From Bacteroidota bacterium (GTDB lineage: Bacteria > Bacteroidota > Bacteroidia > Chitinophagales > BACL12): a stretch of DNA of 64,000 bases. Below the pieces are notes generated by a model. The model worked only from the letters and a program-made list of their open reading frames with translations. It had not been told where the DNA came from and ran no database searches. The stretch is from the NCBI GenBank assembly GCA_016706255.1, contig JADJJZ010000003.1, positions 1,088,501-1,152,500 on the forward strand. Direction: 5' to 3'. Numbering within the stretch: position 1 is the stretch's first letter; every line of letters starts with the position of its first letter. Shown here piece by piece: positions 1-11,500 of the stretch. A program made the position numbers and the translations under genes.

Positions 1-382
1 CGAAAGAATGATCACCGGCGAAGGATTAGTAGATACTGCATACGAAGCAACGTTTGATAATATCTGGAAAGGTAATTTAGAACTGGTTGAAGGTTTAGGA
101 TTATTGGATTCAGTTATTATCGACCAGCATTTTGTAGTGCGCAGTCGTTATAACCGATTATTATGTGCCGTTATCGAAAATAAAGGTTTTCAATGTGTTG
201 GCATCGATGAAGGAACCGCCATTTTAGTAAGTCAAGGCAAAGCAACCGTAATTGGTGCGAGTCAGGTTATTGAAATTGGTCAGCCCATTTCAACAGATAT
301 GTCACAAGATACTTTAATGGCAGCAAAACAAATTCATTTATCAATCTACCTGCCCGGTGAAAGTTTTCCAATAAAACAATAA
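1..382 (+). CDS. Cyanophycinase-like peptidase (S51), C-terminal part
   Basis: The left edge cuts this gene; the reading frame is open to the first base, so the methionine at position 8 is internal and not the start. The visible 125 or so residues match the C-terminal half of cyanophycinase, a serine exopeptidase that splits cyanophycin (multi-L-arginyl-poly-aspartate) into beta-Asp-Arg dipeptides. The diagnostic stretch is IDQHFVVRSRYNRLL, followed by GIDEGTAILV and a short beta-rich tail. The catalytic serine would lie upstream of the window. It converges on the next gene with only 8 bases between. Related S51 members such as peptidase E are less likely given the DQHF...R..RL motif. Confidence 0.8.
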   Translation, partial: ERMITGEGLVDTAYEATFDNIWKGNLELVEGLGLLDSVIIDQHFVVRSRYNRLLCAVIENKGFQCVGIDEGTAILVSQGKATVIGASQVIEIGQPISTDMSQDTLMAAKQIHLSIYLPGESFPIKQ

Positions 383-390
383 CGCAACTA

Positions 391-1827
391 TTATTTACCA
401 TTAATAATTTTCTGTAACATCCAATTGCGCATATAGGACACATTGTCCTCTTGCAACGTAGCAATGAGTTTTTCTTTATCCTTTGTTTTGTAGTCAGGAT
501 GTAATTTGGCTAATGCACCAATATTTTTGCATACATAATTAAACTGATCGGTTACTGCTGATTCCAGATTGTTTTTGTTGTAAGCAATAAATTGTCTGAA
601 ACTTTCTAATGCCGCATTTAACAAATCCCATTCTTGTTTTTGCAGGTATATGAAACACTGCAGACTGCGCAGCTCATATTTAATCAGCAAATTTTCAGTT
701 ACAACCTGTGTAATCGCTTCGTGAGCCGATTCGTATTCTCCTTTAAAAAATAATATCCATGCATGGCATAAATTATACACTGTAGCGCGGATATGTTCAG
801 AAACCTCTAAAACATATTTTTCTAAAATGTATTCAGCATATTCAATTTTACCTAATTGTAATGCATTTATCACAATATTAAATACCGATGCATAGGATAA
901 ACCTTTTATCTGACGCCATAATTGTTTTTCAATTTTTACATTATATAATTCAAAAAGTTCGTTTCGCCAGCTTTCATCCACCAACACTTTCCTGTCTGCA
1001 TAATATAATAATCCAATTACTAAATTTTCAATCGTGTATCTGTCTTGGGTATAATCCAACGATTTTACGATATCTAACGCCTCATAATAATATTGATCAC
1101 CGGACTCAACATATTGCATTTTGAAAATCAAATAAATTACTTTGGTTTCTTTGTGTTCAAATGGTTCAAAGGCTTCATACAAATCAAGAAATATTTTTAA
1201 TTTTTCTTTTTCAGGTGGTAAATTAATAGCCCGTTTTGCTTTGTTATTATTCATTATAGAACTAAATACACGCATAAGCGTCCATTCAGTTATCAGATTC
1301 GGTGTTTTATCTTCCAACATTACTGTGTTGGAGGCATGCATATTTTTTATATTATTATAAATGCTGTACAAAATGCGCATATCATTTATCCATATGGCAG
1401 TGTACAATTTTTCTCGCAATTTTAAATCAGCTTTTTTAATGGATACCTCCACTTTCTTCATGTTTTTTTCAGCTAAATCCAAAACCTTACGGTCAATCAG
1501 AAAACTATTCAGATACTGGTCCTTAACCGTATTACCAACCTTCAGCGATTCCTGTGCAACAAATTCCATCATCAACGCCAAAAAGTCAGAGCACAAATTA
1601 CGATACCCGGCATCGTTGTAACTCTTTGATTCTGTGGTAGTTAGATAAATTTTTTCCTTTTCCTTTTCGGTCAGCTCAAAATGCGGAAAGTAAGGTTGCA
1701 GTAATTTGTAAAACCTTACAAACTTGTCGTTTTTATTGAAATAGGGTGAAGCAACAAAGTCAGCAAATGCCTTCCACTCGGTTTTGGTCAATACGCGCAG
1801 CACTTGTTGCAAATAGGTATTCTCCAT
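391..1827 (-). CDS. Helical hypothetical protein
   Basis: A 478-residue protein with no signal peptide and no membrane segment. It is rich in Leu, Lys, Glu and aromatic residues and looks alpha-helical throughout, with segments resembling TPR-type helix pairs in the last third (around the residues GEYESAHEAI and QEWDLLNAALESF). Proteins of this size starting with a pattern like LLRVLTKTEWKAFADFVASPYFNKN are common hypotheticals in Bacteroidota; I know of no assigned function. The longer reading starts with TTG at 1833; the ATG at 1827 is preferred. It is transcribed away from the surface-protein gene at 2032. Confidence 0.75.
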   Translation of the reverse strand: MENTYLQQVLRVLTKTEWKAFADFVASPYFNKNDKFVRFYKLLQPYFPHFELTEKEKEKIYLTTTESKSYNDAGYRNLCSDFLALMMEFVAQESLKVGNTVKDQYLNSFLIDRKVLDLAEKNMKKVEVSIKKADLKLREKLYTAIWINDMRILYSIYNNIKNMHASNTVMLEDKTPNLITEWTLMRVFSSIMNNNKAKRAINLPPEKEKLKIFLDLYEAFEPFEHKETKVIYLIFKMQYVESGDQYYYEALDIVKSLDYTQDRYTIENLVIGLLYYADRKVLVDESWRNELFELYNVKIEKQLWRQIKGLSYASVFNIVINALQLGKIEYAEYILEKYVLEVSEHIRATVYNLCHAWILFFKGEYESAHEAITQVVTENLLIKYELRSLQCFIYLQKQEWDLLNAALESFRQFIAYNKNNLESAVTDQFNYVCKNIGALAKLHPDYKTKDKEKLIATLQEDNVSYMRNWMLQKIINGK

Positions 1828-2031
1828 GCCCAAAATAACAAATTGTCTGCTACAAAGTCAAAAATTTCTACTGGATTATGCTCCATGAAAATCGTCCCTT
1901 TGTCCCATAAAACTACCGATATGCAATACCAGCTTACAAAACAGAATTATGGATTGGATAAAAGTAGTAACCCGTCAAAATCACAACAACTAATGAACAT
2001 CCCAATTTTTAACTTTTTAAAAACAAATCAA

Positions 2032-3765
2032 ATGAAAAAGCAATTACTTTTATTCGCTGCAATGATTTTTGCAGGAACGGCTTTTGTAAAAGCCCAAACC
2101 AACACGTACCCTGCATCAGGAAGTGCAGGTCTTGGAACAATTACACCGGTGTCTTCAGCATTACTCGAAATGCAAAGTACTACACAGGGATTATTAGCAC
2201 CACGTATGACCAAAGCACAACGTGATGCAATTGTTGCTCCAACCACTGGATTATTAATTTTTCAAACAAATTCAACACCCGGATTTTACTATTATACAGG
2301 TGCGGGTTGGACAGCAATTTCTACAAAAGGTGCAACTACCGCACTTTCAAATTTAACCACTACTGCAATAAATGCAGCTTTATTACCTAATGCAAATAAT
2401 ACATTGGATTTAGGTTCATCAACATTAAACTGGAATGAAGTTTATGTAAACTCAATTAAGTTTATGGATGGAACAACACAGTCAACAGCAACTGTTGGCG
2501 GTGGTGGTGGATTGGCAGGAAGTGGTTCGGCAAATTATGTTCCGAAATTTACTGCTGCAACTACTGTTGCAAATTCTACAATTTATGATAATGGCGGAAA
2601 TGTAGGTTTAAATACCACAGCCATGATTGGTTCAGCAAACTTTACCGTAAAATCATTAAATGTGACCGGTTACGGTGGTATGTATTTAGATATGGGTGGT
2701 GCCTCCGGTCGTAAGCCTTTTTATGGCTATTCAATTGGTGGTTTAGCAAGAGCATGGACCTATTTTGATGAAGCAACAAATCAGTTCAGAATTAATAATA
2801 ATGGCGATCAGTTTGTAATTGATAATAGCGGACAAATTGGTATTGGAACCACAAGTCCTTCTGCAAAATTAAATGTTGAAACTACAGGCACAGCTCCGGT
2901 TATGAAAGTAACAAAACCTTGGGTAGGTGCCGGTGCAACAAATTTTAATCTTATTGAAATTAGTAATACCTACACGTTTGGTTACGGAACCGGTTTACAA
3001 TCAGGTGGTGGCCAAACAGGTGTAAAAGGTATTGCATCAAATGGTGCTAATACAGGTTATGGTGTTTACGGAACTGCATTTGGTGCTGCCGGTTTATCAA
3101 TCGGTGTTTATGGCACTGCAGGCGCAACTGCCGGTCCGGCATATGGTGTTTACGGCACAACCACAAGTGGAACTACACAATATGCAGGTTACTTTGAAGG
3201 ACGTGGATATTTTTCCGGCAATGTAGGTATCGGAACTACTGCACCTGCTGTTAAATTACATATCGACGGTGGTAGTGATGCAAGTTTAGCTTCCGGTGGA
3301 TTTATTGTAACAGGTGCTACTACTTCATTAAATCTCTCCCTTGATAATAATGAAATAATGGCGAGAAATAATGGTGTTGCTTCAACATTATATTTAAATA
3401 ATGATGGTGGTAATGTGAGTATGTGTTATAGCGGTGGCAGTGTAATGATTGGCGCCTCTGTTCCTGCAACAGGTTATTTATTATCTGTAGATGGAAAAGT
3501 AATGTGCGAAGAATTAAAAGTGCAATTAAGCGAAAGCTGGCCTGATTACGTTTTTGCAGATGATTATAAAATGATGTCGTTATATGAATTAGAAGCTGCT
3601 ATCAATGAAAACAACCACCTTCCCGGAATACCATCTGCTGAAGAAGTTGCCGAACAAGGAATTGAAGTAGGTACTATGCAAGTTCAAATGATGGAAAAAA
3701 TTGAAGAGCTTACTTTATATATCATCGAATTGCAAAAACAAATCGATGCATTAAAAGCAGAATAA
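2032..3765 (+). CDS. Secreted tail-fibre-like surface protein
   Basis: 577 residues from the ATG at 2032, which begins a clean signal peptide (MKKQLLLFAAMIFAGTAFVKAQ); the open frame extends further upstream but that part has no signal character. The body is low-complexity and rich in Gly, Thr and Ala, with repeated units such as GNVGIGTTAPAVKLHI and GQIGIGTTSPSAKLNV and three GVYGT repeats near residues 345-385. The C-terminus (LPGIPSAEEVAEQGIEVG, then a coiled coil MMEKIEELTLYIIELQKQI) is the pattern seen at the end of many Bacteroidota tail-fibre or endosialidase-chaperone-like proteins. It likely forms an extracellular trimeric fibre. It lies 28 bases before the protease gene and may be co-transcribed with it. 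Confidence 0.75.
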   Translation: MKKQLLLFAAMIFAGTAFVKAQTNTYPASGSAGLGTITPVSSALLEMQSTTQGLLAPRMTKAQRDAIVAPTTGLLIFQTNSTPGFYYYTGAGWTAISTKGATTALSNLTTTAINAALLPNANNTLDLGSSTLNWNEVYVNSIKFMDGTTQSTATVGGGGGLAGSGSANYVPKFTAATTVANSTIYDNGGNVGLNTTAMIGSANFTVKSLNVTGYGGMYLDMGGASGRKPFYGYSIGGLARAWTYFDEATNQFRINNNGDQFVIDNSGQIGIGTTSPSAKLNVETTGTAPVMKVTKPWVGAGATNFNLIEISNTYTFGYGTGLQSGGGQTGVKGIASNGANTGYGVYGTAFGAAGLSIGVYGTAGATAGPAYGVYGTTTSGTTQYAGYFEGRGYFSGNVGIGTTAPAVKLHIDGGSDASLASGGFIVTGATTSLNLSLDNNEIMARNNGVASTLYLNNDGGNVSMCYSGGSVMIGASVPATGYLLSVDGKVMCEELKVQLSESWPDYVFADDYKMMSLYELEAAINENNHLPGIPSAEEVAEQGIEVGTMQVQMMEKIEELTLYIIELQKQIDALKAE

Positions 3766-3793
3766 TTGTTTATTCACCATTAAATTAACTCTT

Positions 3794-6100
3794 ATGAAAA
3801 AATGGAAATTGCTTTTAATAGTCATCCTTTGTTTGCCTATGCAACTATTAAAAGCGCAACAGCGGGTATTACCTGCAAATGTTGAAAAAAAGTATCAGGC
3901 TATTATTAAGCCCGGCTCAACACTCGACTGGATTGAGTTTAAAGCAGACGCAACATTTAAAGCTGTTTCGGTTTTTACTGAAGCGCCCGACCTACTAGGC
4001 ATGTCAGGAAACGATGAATTGCGTTTAATGAAAACAAATACAGATCAAGCCGGAAATAAACACTATAAATTTGCGCAATATTACAACGGTGTGCGTTTAG
4101 AAGGTGTTGAACAACTTTCACATGAAAGAAATGGAAAACTGCACCTCGTAAACGGCGATTTTGTTCCCGGGTTAAATTTAAATGTAACACCAAATGTAAG
4201 TGCCCAACAAGCAATTGAAACGGTATTATCAGCTTACCCCGCAGAAAAATATATGTGGGAAAATGAACGTGCCGAAGCTGCATTTAAGAAAAAAGAAAAT
4301 AATCCAAATGCAACTTTATACCCAACACCTGAATTATTAATTGTTAAGATAAATCCAAAGGAAAAAAACATAGCAGCTAATTATGTGCTGGCATACAGAA
4401 TGTATGTTTTTGCAGTAAAACCTTCAATTGCAAAATATGTTTATGTAAATGCAAATACCGGTGAGATAATTCGTGACCGCAGTCTGGAACATTTTTGTAA
4501 TAGCACAACCGTTGAAACTACATTTAATGGAAATCAAACTGTTTATACCGATTATCGTACAGAAGATTGCGGCGCGTTTGGTGACACAGAAACATCCTAT
4601 TTTCCAATTGACGACTGCAATCCGGACACTGAAATAAGAAGCTATTATTCTGGTGGATATGGCACTGCAAGTTATGGTGACGACTGGTATTATTGTTCTT
4701 CTACGAATGACTGGGATGGTTATATTAATTACAAAATGGTGATGACCTCTCTATGGGGAACACGAAAGGCATTCGATTATTATTTAGATACCTATGGCCA
4801 CGAAAGTTTTGATGGTGCAGGTGGTGATATTGATATTTTTAATAACAGAACATATTTTGATGATGCCGATGACCCTTATTGCAGTAATGCAAATTATACC
4901 AATATTATCGATAATTTAAATTTCGGCAGTGGTGGCGATTGCGCTCCCGGAACATCAGATGATTATAATGCAATTGATATTGTTGGTCATGAATTTACAC
5001 ATGGTGTAATTGAATATGCACATTTTGACGCATTAGATTATTCTGAAGAAAGTGGCGCATTAAATGAATCGTTTGCTGATATTTTTGGCGAAATGGTAGA
5101 ATTTTATGTTGAAGGTGATGACGCACCAACATGGTTACACGGTGAAGACAGAGGTGCAAATCGTTCATTTATTAATCCTAACGATAAAGGTGATCCGGAT
5201 ACTTACTATGGCGATTATTGGGCAGATATAGCCGGGGGTGATTACGGCGGTGTGCATACTAACAGCGGCGTGCAAAATCATATGTTTTATTTATTGAGTG
5301 TTGGTGGAGAAGGTATTAATGATTTTGGTGTTGAATTTCATGTAGATGCTATTGGTTACGATAAAGCCAGACGAATTGGCTGGGGCGCTATGATGGATTA
5401 TCTGGATGGTGATGATGGTTATATTATGGCAAGAAATGCATGGATTCAGGCTGCAATCGATTTATACGGAAGTTGCTCACAGGAAGTAATTTCGGTTGGA
5501 CAGGCATTTCAGGCAGTTGGTGTAACTAAATTTACATCTTATGATATTGCATCAGTATGTGGAACTTATACTTTAACAGGTTATGCAGATGCAACTTATG
5601 GCATCGAAAATAGAAGTATTTTATTTGACAATTTTTTAAGTGACTGCAGCACTACAATTCTTTCAACCGCAGTAGTAACATTTGAATCTGCTTATTATAT
5701 TAATTTACATCCTGGTTTTACGGCAAATTCAGGTTGCACATTTGTTGCATGGATTGATGAATGTGAAATGACTGCATACAATCCTGACGATTTACGATTT
5801 GCAGAAAATAATATCGTGGGTGAAAATAATACTGCAGCAATGGCACATTTTTCAATTTATCCCGTGCCAAGTGCTTCAACTGTTACCATCGATTTATTAA
5901 TTTCTAGCGGCGCTGTTGCCAATCTTTTTGTAACAGATTTGTCCGGCAAACAAATTGCAAATTGGATGGTTGATCAAATAGTTGAACCCGGAACACAACA
6001 ATTTCAATTCGATGTAAGTAACCTTGCATCAGGAATGTATATCGCGGTATTTAAAACTGCCGATGAAATGCAAACCACAAAATTTGTTGTTCAACATTAG
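3794..6100 (+). CDS. Secreted M4 (thermolysin-type) metalloprotease with T9SS tail
   Basis: 768 residues. Order: signal peptide (1-21), FTP/PepSY-type propeptide (about 25-230), M4 peptidase domain (about 235-580), a linker domain, and a T9SS type A sorting domain (about 690-768, starting at FSIYPVPSASTVTIDL). The zinc site is complete: HEFTH at 399-403 and the third ligand Glu425 in GALNESFADIFG; His488 in GGVHTNSGVQ matches the thermolysin transition-state histidine. It should be exported by Sec and then T9SS and degrade proteins outside the cell. Context with oligopeptidase B and SusC/SusD suggests a role in peptide scavenging. Confidence 0.92.
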   Translation: MKKWKLLLIVILCLPMQLLKAQQRVLPANVEKKYQAIIKPGSTLDWIEFKADATFKAVSVFTEAPDLLGMSGNDELRLMKTNTDQAGNKHYKFAQYYNGVRLEGVEQLSHERNGKLHLVNGDFVPGLNLNVTPNVSAQQAIETVLSAYPAEKYMWENERAEAAFKKKENNPNATLYPTPELLIVKINPKEKNIAANYVLAYRMYVFAVKPSIAKYVYVNANTGEIIRDRSLEHFCNSTTVETTFNGNQTVYTDYRTEDCGAFGDTETSYFPIDDCNPDTEIRSYYSGGYGTASYGDDWYYCSSTNDWDGYINYKMVMTSLWGTRKAFDYYLDTYGHESFDGAGGDIDIFNNRTYFDDADDPYCSNANYTNIIDNLNFGSGGDCAPGTSDDYNAIDIVGHEFTHGVIEYAHFDALDYSEESGALNESFADIFGEMVEFYVEGDDAPTWLHGEDRGANRSFINPNDKGDPDTYYGDYWADIAGGDYGGVHTNSGVQNHMFYLLSVGGEGINDFGVEFHVDAIGYDKARRIGWGAMMDYLDGDDGYIMARNAWIQAAIDLYGSCSQEVISVGQAFQAVGVTKFTSYDIASVCGTYTLTGYADATYGIENRSILFDNFLSDCSTTILSTAVVTFESAYYINLHPGFTANSGCTFVAWIDECEMTAYNPDDLRFAENNIVGENNTAAMAHFSIYPVPSASTVTIDLLISSGAVANLFVTDLSGKQIANWMVDQIVEPGTQQFQFDVSNLASGMYIAVFKTADEMQTTKFVVQH

Positions 6101-6126
6101 TTTTATTTATCGGTAGTAAATAAAAT

Positions 6127-6163
6127 GGGCTGCTTTCTTTATAGAAGGCAGCCCTTATTTTTT
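6127..6163 (+). terminator. Rho-independent terminator after the M4 protease gene
   Basis: Inverted arms GGGCTGC and GCAGCCC enclose a short AT-rich loop and are followed by a T-rich tract, 26 bases after the stop codon of the protease gene. Confidence 0.8.
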
Positions 6164-6218
6164 GGTAATCACAGTTGAGAAAAAATTAGATTCCTTTCAT
6201 CAACCTTAAATTTTCATT

Positions 6219-8333
6219 TTATTCATTCACCCCCAAACAATACAAAATAAAGGTATACATAAACGCGATTTCATTTACACTTTCATATCGTCCCGATTGT
6301 CCACCATGACCGGCATCCATATTTACTTTTAATAATAATAAATTATTATCCGTTTTTGTGTAACGTAATTTTGCTGTCCATTTAGCCGGCTCGAAATATT
6401 GAACCTGACTATCATTTAATCCGGTAGTAATAAGCATATTCGGATAACTTTTTGCTTCCACATTATCGTAAGGAGAATAAGAATACATATAATCATACTG
6501 CTCCTTAATTTTAGGATTTCCCCATTCCAGATATTCAAAAGTAGTTAGTGGAATACTTTCATCTTCCATGGTAGTCATTACATCCACATAAGGAACATCA
6601 GCAATAATGCCTCGATATAATTCAGGAGCAAAATTACTGATGGCACCCATTAATAAACCACCTGCACTACCACCGTTTGCAAACAATTTATCTTTCGCAA
6701 TATATTTATTATCAATTAAATATTTACTGCAATCAATAAAATCGTAAAACGTATTTTTTTTATTCAGCATTTTACCATCTTCATACCATGCACCACCCAT
6801 TTCCTGTCCGCCACGAATATGTGTATTGGCATAAACAAATCCTCTGTCCATTAAACTCAAAATATTACTGTCGAAATAATCTTCATTACTATATCCGTAT
6901 GAACCATATCCGTAAATAAAGCCGGGTGCAGTACCGTCTTTTTTATATTTGTCTTTGCGATAAGCAATCGTCATCGGTACCATCTTTCCATCACGCGCAG
7001 GAACCATAATTCGTTCGGTTACATATTGTGATTTATCGTATCCGCTTGGTATTACATCCTGTTTTAAAATTGTTTTGGATAAAGTTTTGGTATCATATTC
7101 ATATGTTGTAAAAGGGGTAATTAACGATGAATATAAAAACCGTATGCTTGTTGTATTAAACTCCGGATTGTAAGAAAGTGTGCTGTAATAAGCAGGTTCA
7201 TCAAATTGAATTTCATCTTCATCGCCGTTTGGTGCAACAATTCTTAATGAAGTAAGTCCGTTTTTACTTTCTTGCGCAACATAAAATGTAGCGAAATATT
7301 CTACATCTTCTAAAAACACATCCTTGCGGTTCGGAATAATATCTTTCCAGTTTTCTTTGGCGGCATTATCAATTTTTGCCGTACATAAACGATAATTTTT
7401 AGCCTGATAATTAGTGTGAATCATAAATTCATCACCCTTAACATGATCAGCAGAATATAAATGATCGGTAGTAAGCGGTTCAATTAAAATAAATTTTGCA
7501 GGATTTGCACAACTGGTATACGCAACATAGCTGGCATCGGTGCGCGAACCATTTACAAAAATGAAATCTCTGCTCCGGCTTTCATAAACATATAAATCTA
7601 AAGTGCTGTCATCTTCCTGTGTTAATACAATATCCTCTTTTTCTTTACTTCCGATTATATGTTTCTTAACCTGATACACACGTAATGTTGCTTCATCAGG
7701 CACGCCGTAAACAATTGCTTTATCATCTTTCGACCACACGCAACCGTTTCTTGTATCTTTAATTTCATCTTTTAACCAGTTACCTGTAGTTAAATCTTTT
7801 ATTTTAATGGTATAAAAATTTCTTCCTGCAACATCCATAACGATGCATGCTTTCGATTCATCGTGACTAATCTCAACATCAAAACTTAAAAACGGATGTC
7901 CTTTAGCTAATTCATTGCCATCAATAATAATTTCTTCAGGTGCGGTAAGCGCTTCTTTTTTTCTGCATACGAGCGGATATTCTCCACCTTTTACATAACG
8001 GGTGTAATAATAGTAGTTACCCTTTTTGTAGGGAACACTGCTTTCATCTTCCTCTATACGGCCAACCATTTCATTGTACAACTTTTCCTGCAGCGGCTTA
8101 GTAGGAGCCATCACTTCTGCCAGATAAGCATTTTCTGCCTTCAGATAATCGATAACCTTACTATCGTCACGATTTTTTAGCCAATAATACGGGTCTTCTC
8201 TATCACCAAAACTACCTTTTATAGTATAAGGAACCCGCTGCGCCATGGGTGGCTTTGGGCCTGATACTTGGGCAAAACCTCCAACCAACTGCATGGTTGC
8301 AAGCAATAACAGGGCTATTTTTAAGTTTTTCAT
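6219..8333 (-). CDS. ptrB: Oligopeptidase B (prolyl oligopeptidase family, S9A)
   Basis: 704 residues counted from the ATG at 8333, which starts a signal peptide (MKNLKIALLLLATMQLVGGFAQ); a start 15 bases further up is possible. The N-terminal beta-propeller region begins with DPYYWLKNRDD, typical of oligopeptidase B. The catalytic alpha/beta-hydrolase domain carries Ser556 in GGSAGGLL, Asp641 in GLNDSQV and His676 in AGHGGQS, so the triad is intact. The enzyme cleaves short peptides after basic residues. The signal peptide places it in the periplasm, where it could trim peptides imported by the neighbouring SusC/SusD pair, transcribed divergently. Confidence 0.9.
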   Translation of the reverse strand: MKNLKIALLLLATMQLVGGFAQVSGPKPPMAQRVPYTIKGSFGDREDPYYWLKNRDDSKVIDYLKAENAYLAEVMAPTKPLQEKLYNEMVGRIEEDESSVPYKKGNYYYYTRYVKGGEYPLVCRKKEALTAPEEIIIDGNELAKGHPFLSFDVEISHDESKACIVMDVAGRNFYTIKIKDLTTGNWLKDEIKDTRNGCVWSKDDKAIVYGVPDEATLRVYQVKKHIIGSKEKEDIVLTQEDDSTLDLYVYESRSRDFIFVNGSRTDASYVAYTSCANPAKFILIEPLTTDHLYSADHVKGDEFMIHTNYQAKNYRLCTAKIDNAAKENWKDIIPNRKDVFLEDVEYFATFYVAQESKNGLTSLRIVAPNGDEDEIQFDEPAYYSTLSYNPEFNTTSIRFLYSSLITPFTTYEYDTKTLSKTILKQDVIPSGYDKSQYVTERIMVPARDGKMVPMTIAYRKDKYKKDGTAPGFIYGYGSYGYSNEDYFDSNILSLMDRGFVYANTHIRGGQEMGGAWYEDGKMLNKKNTFYDFIDCSKYLIDNKYIAKDKLFANGGSAGGLLMGAISNFAPELYRGIIADVPYVDVMTTMEDESIPLTTFEYLEWGNPKIKEQYDYMYSYSPYDNVEAKSYPNMLITTGLNDSQVQYFEPAKWTAKLRYTKTDNNLLLLKVNMDAGHGGQSGRYESVNEIAFMYTFILYCLGVNE

Positions 8334-8427
8334 GGTCGAAATATACAATTTTACTGCAACTCATCCCAAATCCCGACAGTAAGCAGGTAAATGCCATTTT
8401 TGGCTATTTTAGAAATAGTGGCTGTTC

Positions 8428-8443
8428 AACCATGTCACATTTT
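8428..8443. promoter_or_regulatory. Palindromic ATGTnACAT motif upstream of susC
   Basis: AACCATGTCACATTTT lies between oligopeptidase B and SusC. Its reverse complement recurs at 13075-13089 and its core again at 13162. The core ATGT-n-ACAT is a perfect dyad with one central base, as expected for a small operator. The role is inferred. Confidence 0.35.
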
Positions 8444-8519
8444 ACCATTTTTTTTTACGAAAATTTTCTAAATGTTATGCCGAAATGCTTTACTTTAGCG
8501 ACTGACTAAACCTAAAACT

Positions 8520-11500
8520 ATGCGGAAATATCTACTCCTGATTGTTGTTTCCTTTGTCTCCATTCAGCTATTTGGGCAAGGGCGCACCATTACAGGGAAA
8601 ATTACAGATGCAGACAATGGCGAATACATGCCCGGCGTTACCATTTTATTAGAAGGAACCCAAAATGGTACAATTAGCGACTCTGACGGGAAATACTCAA
8701 TTTCAGTCCCTGAAACCGGCGGTGTGCTGGTTTTTTCATTTGTAGGCTATGAAACTCAAAAGGTTACGTTAACTGAGAAGAACGTAGTATATGTGAGTTT
8801 AAAAATGTCACAAGAAGTGCTGGATGAAGTAGTTGTTGTGGGATACGGAACAGAGGTGAAAACCAAAGTTACCGGCAGTATCTCCGAAATCAGCGGCGAT
8901 GAAATTGCACTTACACCTGTTGCTACGGTAGAACAAACATTACAAGGCAAAGCTGCCGGTTTGTTTATAGAAGCAAACAACGGAAAAGTTGGGGGTGATG
9001 TAAAAATTCGTATCCGTGGATCATCTTCTATTAATGCAAGTAATCAGCCACTCATTATTGTAGATGGTATTCCAATTAATACTGTAGCAGTAAACGATTA
9101 TTTTAACGTTTATCTTAACCCGCTTAACGATATCGATTTTAATGATATAGAAAGTGTTGAGGTATTAAAAGATGCTTCAGCAAGTGCTATTTATGGTTCA
9201 CGTGCGGCTAACGGTGTAATCATTATTACTACAAAACGTGGTAAAGAAGGAAAAGCTAAAATCACCCTCGACTATCAGCAGGGTTTCAGCACACCAACCC
9301 GTTTACGCGAATTTTTAAATGCCGAAGAATATATTGATTATTTTACGCAGGCTGCAATTAATGCCGGTGAATACGATTTTGCAAACGGCCTCAGCGGTTA
9401 TGCAACTGTTGAAGAAGCAGTTGATGATTATATTAGTGATGTTGAGAAAAAATTCGACCGACTTGCCGGTCATACCGATTGGAGAACAAGTCCGGCAAAT
9501 ACCGATTGGCAATCAAAAGCTTTCCAGCCGGCTACATCAAGTATGATTGATTTTTCAATTTCAGGAGGAACTGAAAAAATACAATATTTTACCAGCGTTG
9601 GTTATTCTTATCAGGATGGTATTATGTTGGGTAATCACGGCGACAGATTTAATGTATTAAATAATCTGGATGCGCAGCTTACCGATAAATTCAGCATGAG
9701 TTTGAATTTGAATTTAAGCCGTTCTATTAATAATGATATTCCGGATGATAATTCATTTTCTACGCCGTTACAAATGGTAGCTCAATCGCCACTTACACCA
9801 ACAAAAGATACCACCGGCGAATATTATAATACGCCAACCGCTTTATATTATAATCCATTAATTGAAGTGGATAATGTATTTTTTGAAAGTACAACTTTCA
9901 GAACACTCGCAAACTGGTCAGGTGAATATCAATTAATTCCTTCACTCGCAATCAGAGCTGAATTAGGTGGTGATATTACCAACCACTGGCAACAACGTTT
10001 TTACGGAAGTAAAAGTGAAGTTGGTTTATCCGTTGGTGGTTATGCAACAAATTATAATTCAGGTGTACAATATCTGGATACTAAATTGCTGCTCGTATTT
10101 AATAAGAAAGTAGAAAAAAGTACATTCGGTGCAACCGGCGGTGTTGAATATAATAAATATGACGATTATTATAATTCAGTAGAAGGCCAGGGTTTCCCTA
10201 ATGACAAATTACAAACTTTAGCAAGTGCCGCAGAAATAGTTGAAGGTACTTCCGTATTATCTTATTACCGTTTCATCTCTTATTTTGTTCGTGCAACTTA
10301 CGATTATGAAACAAAATATTTATTAAACATTACTGCACGTGCCGATGGTTCTTCACGTTTTGGTGAAGCTAACCGTTACGGTGTTTTTCCTTCTGCTTCT
10401 GCAGGTTGGGTTATTTCAAATGAAGATTTCCTGAAAGGCAGCAAAAAAGTGAGTTTATTAAAATTACGTGCGAGTTTTGGTTTAACAGGAAATGCAGGTA
10501 TTGGTAATTTCGATTACAAAGGTTTATATGGTATCAGTTCTTACGCAGGAACTTCTGCCTTATATCCTTCAACCATTGCAAACCCTGAATTAACCTGGGA
10601 AAAAACAGCACAATTTGATATTGGTTTTGACTTTGGTTTCTTCAACGACCGTATTACAGGTGAATTAGATTATTATATTAAAAATACAACTGATTTATTG
10701 TTAGATGTTCCTGTTCCTGCAACAACAGGTTATGCAGTGCAAACTCAAAATGTGGGTAGCCTCGAAAATAAAGGTTTTGAAATTGTTATTAATACACAAA
10801 ACTTTGAAGGCGACTTTTCTTGGGGAACTAGTTTCAATTTTTCAGTGAATAAAAATAAAATCCTTGAACTCGCAAATGGTCAGGAATTAATTGACCTTGG
10901 TGGTAGCGATTTTATGAATGTAATTATGGTTGGTCAGCCATTAGGTGTATTTTACGGCGCTGAATATGCAGGTGTAGATCCTGAAAACGGCGACGGTTTA
11001 TTTTATGTAAATGAAACTGAAGGAAGCACTGAAACAACAAACGATTTTAACCTCGCAAATTATGTTGTAATTGGTGACCCGAATCCTGATTTTATAGCAG
11101 GTATCACAAACAACTTCGCTTATAAAAATATAGCATTAGATGTTACTTTACAGGGAGTATATGGTAACGATGTAAATTTACAGGGCGACTATTGGATGAG
11201 TTCAAACGCAAGTCAGTACGATAACCAAACTGTTGACCAGTTAGACGCATGGCAAAATCCGGGCGATGATACTGACATTCCTGAAAACCGTTTATTATTT
11301 GCTAACGGAACAGAAGCGCGCTCAAGCCGTTATCTTTCAGATGCATCTTATTTACGTGTAAAAACTGTAACCTTAAGTTATACTTTCCCTAAACGATTAA
11401 CACAAAGAATGAACATGTCGTCATTACGTTTGTATGCCTCTGCATATAACATGTTCACGTTTACGAATTACATCGGATGGGATCCGGAAGTATCAACCGA

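Noticed and set aside
888..1621. Plus-strand open frames opposite the 391-1827 gene
   Set aside because: They lie fully inside a long, well-formed gene on the other strand.
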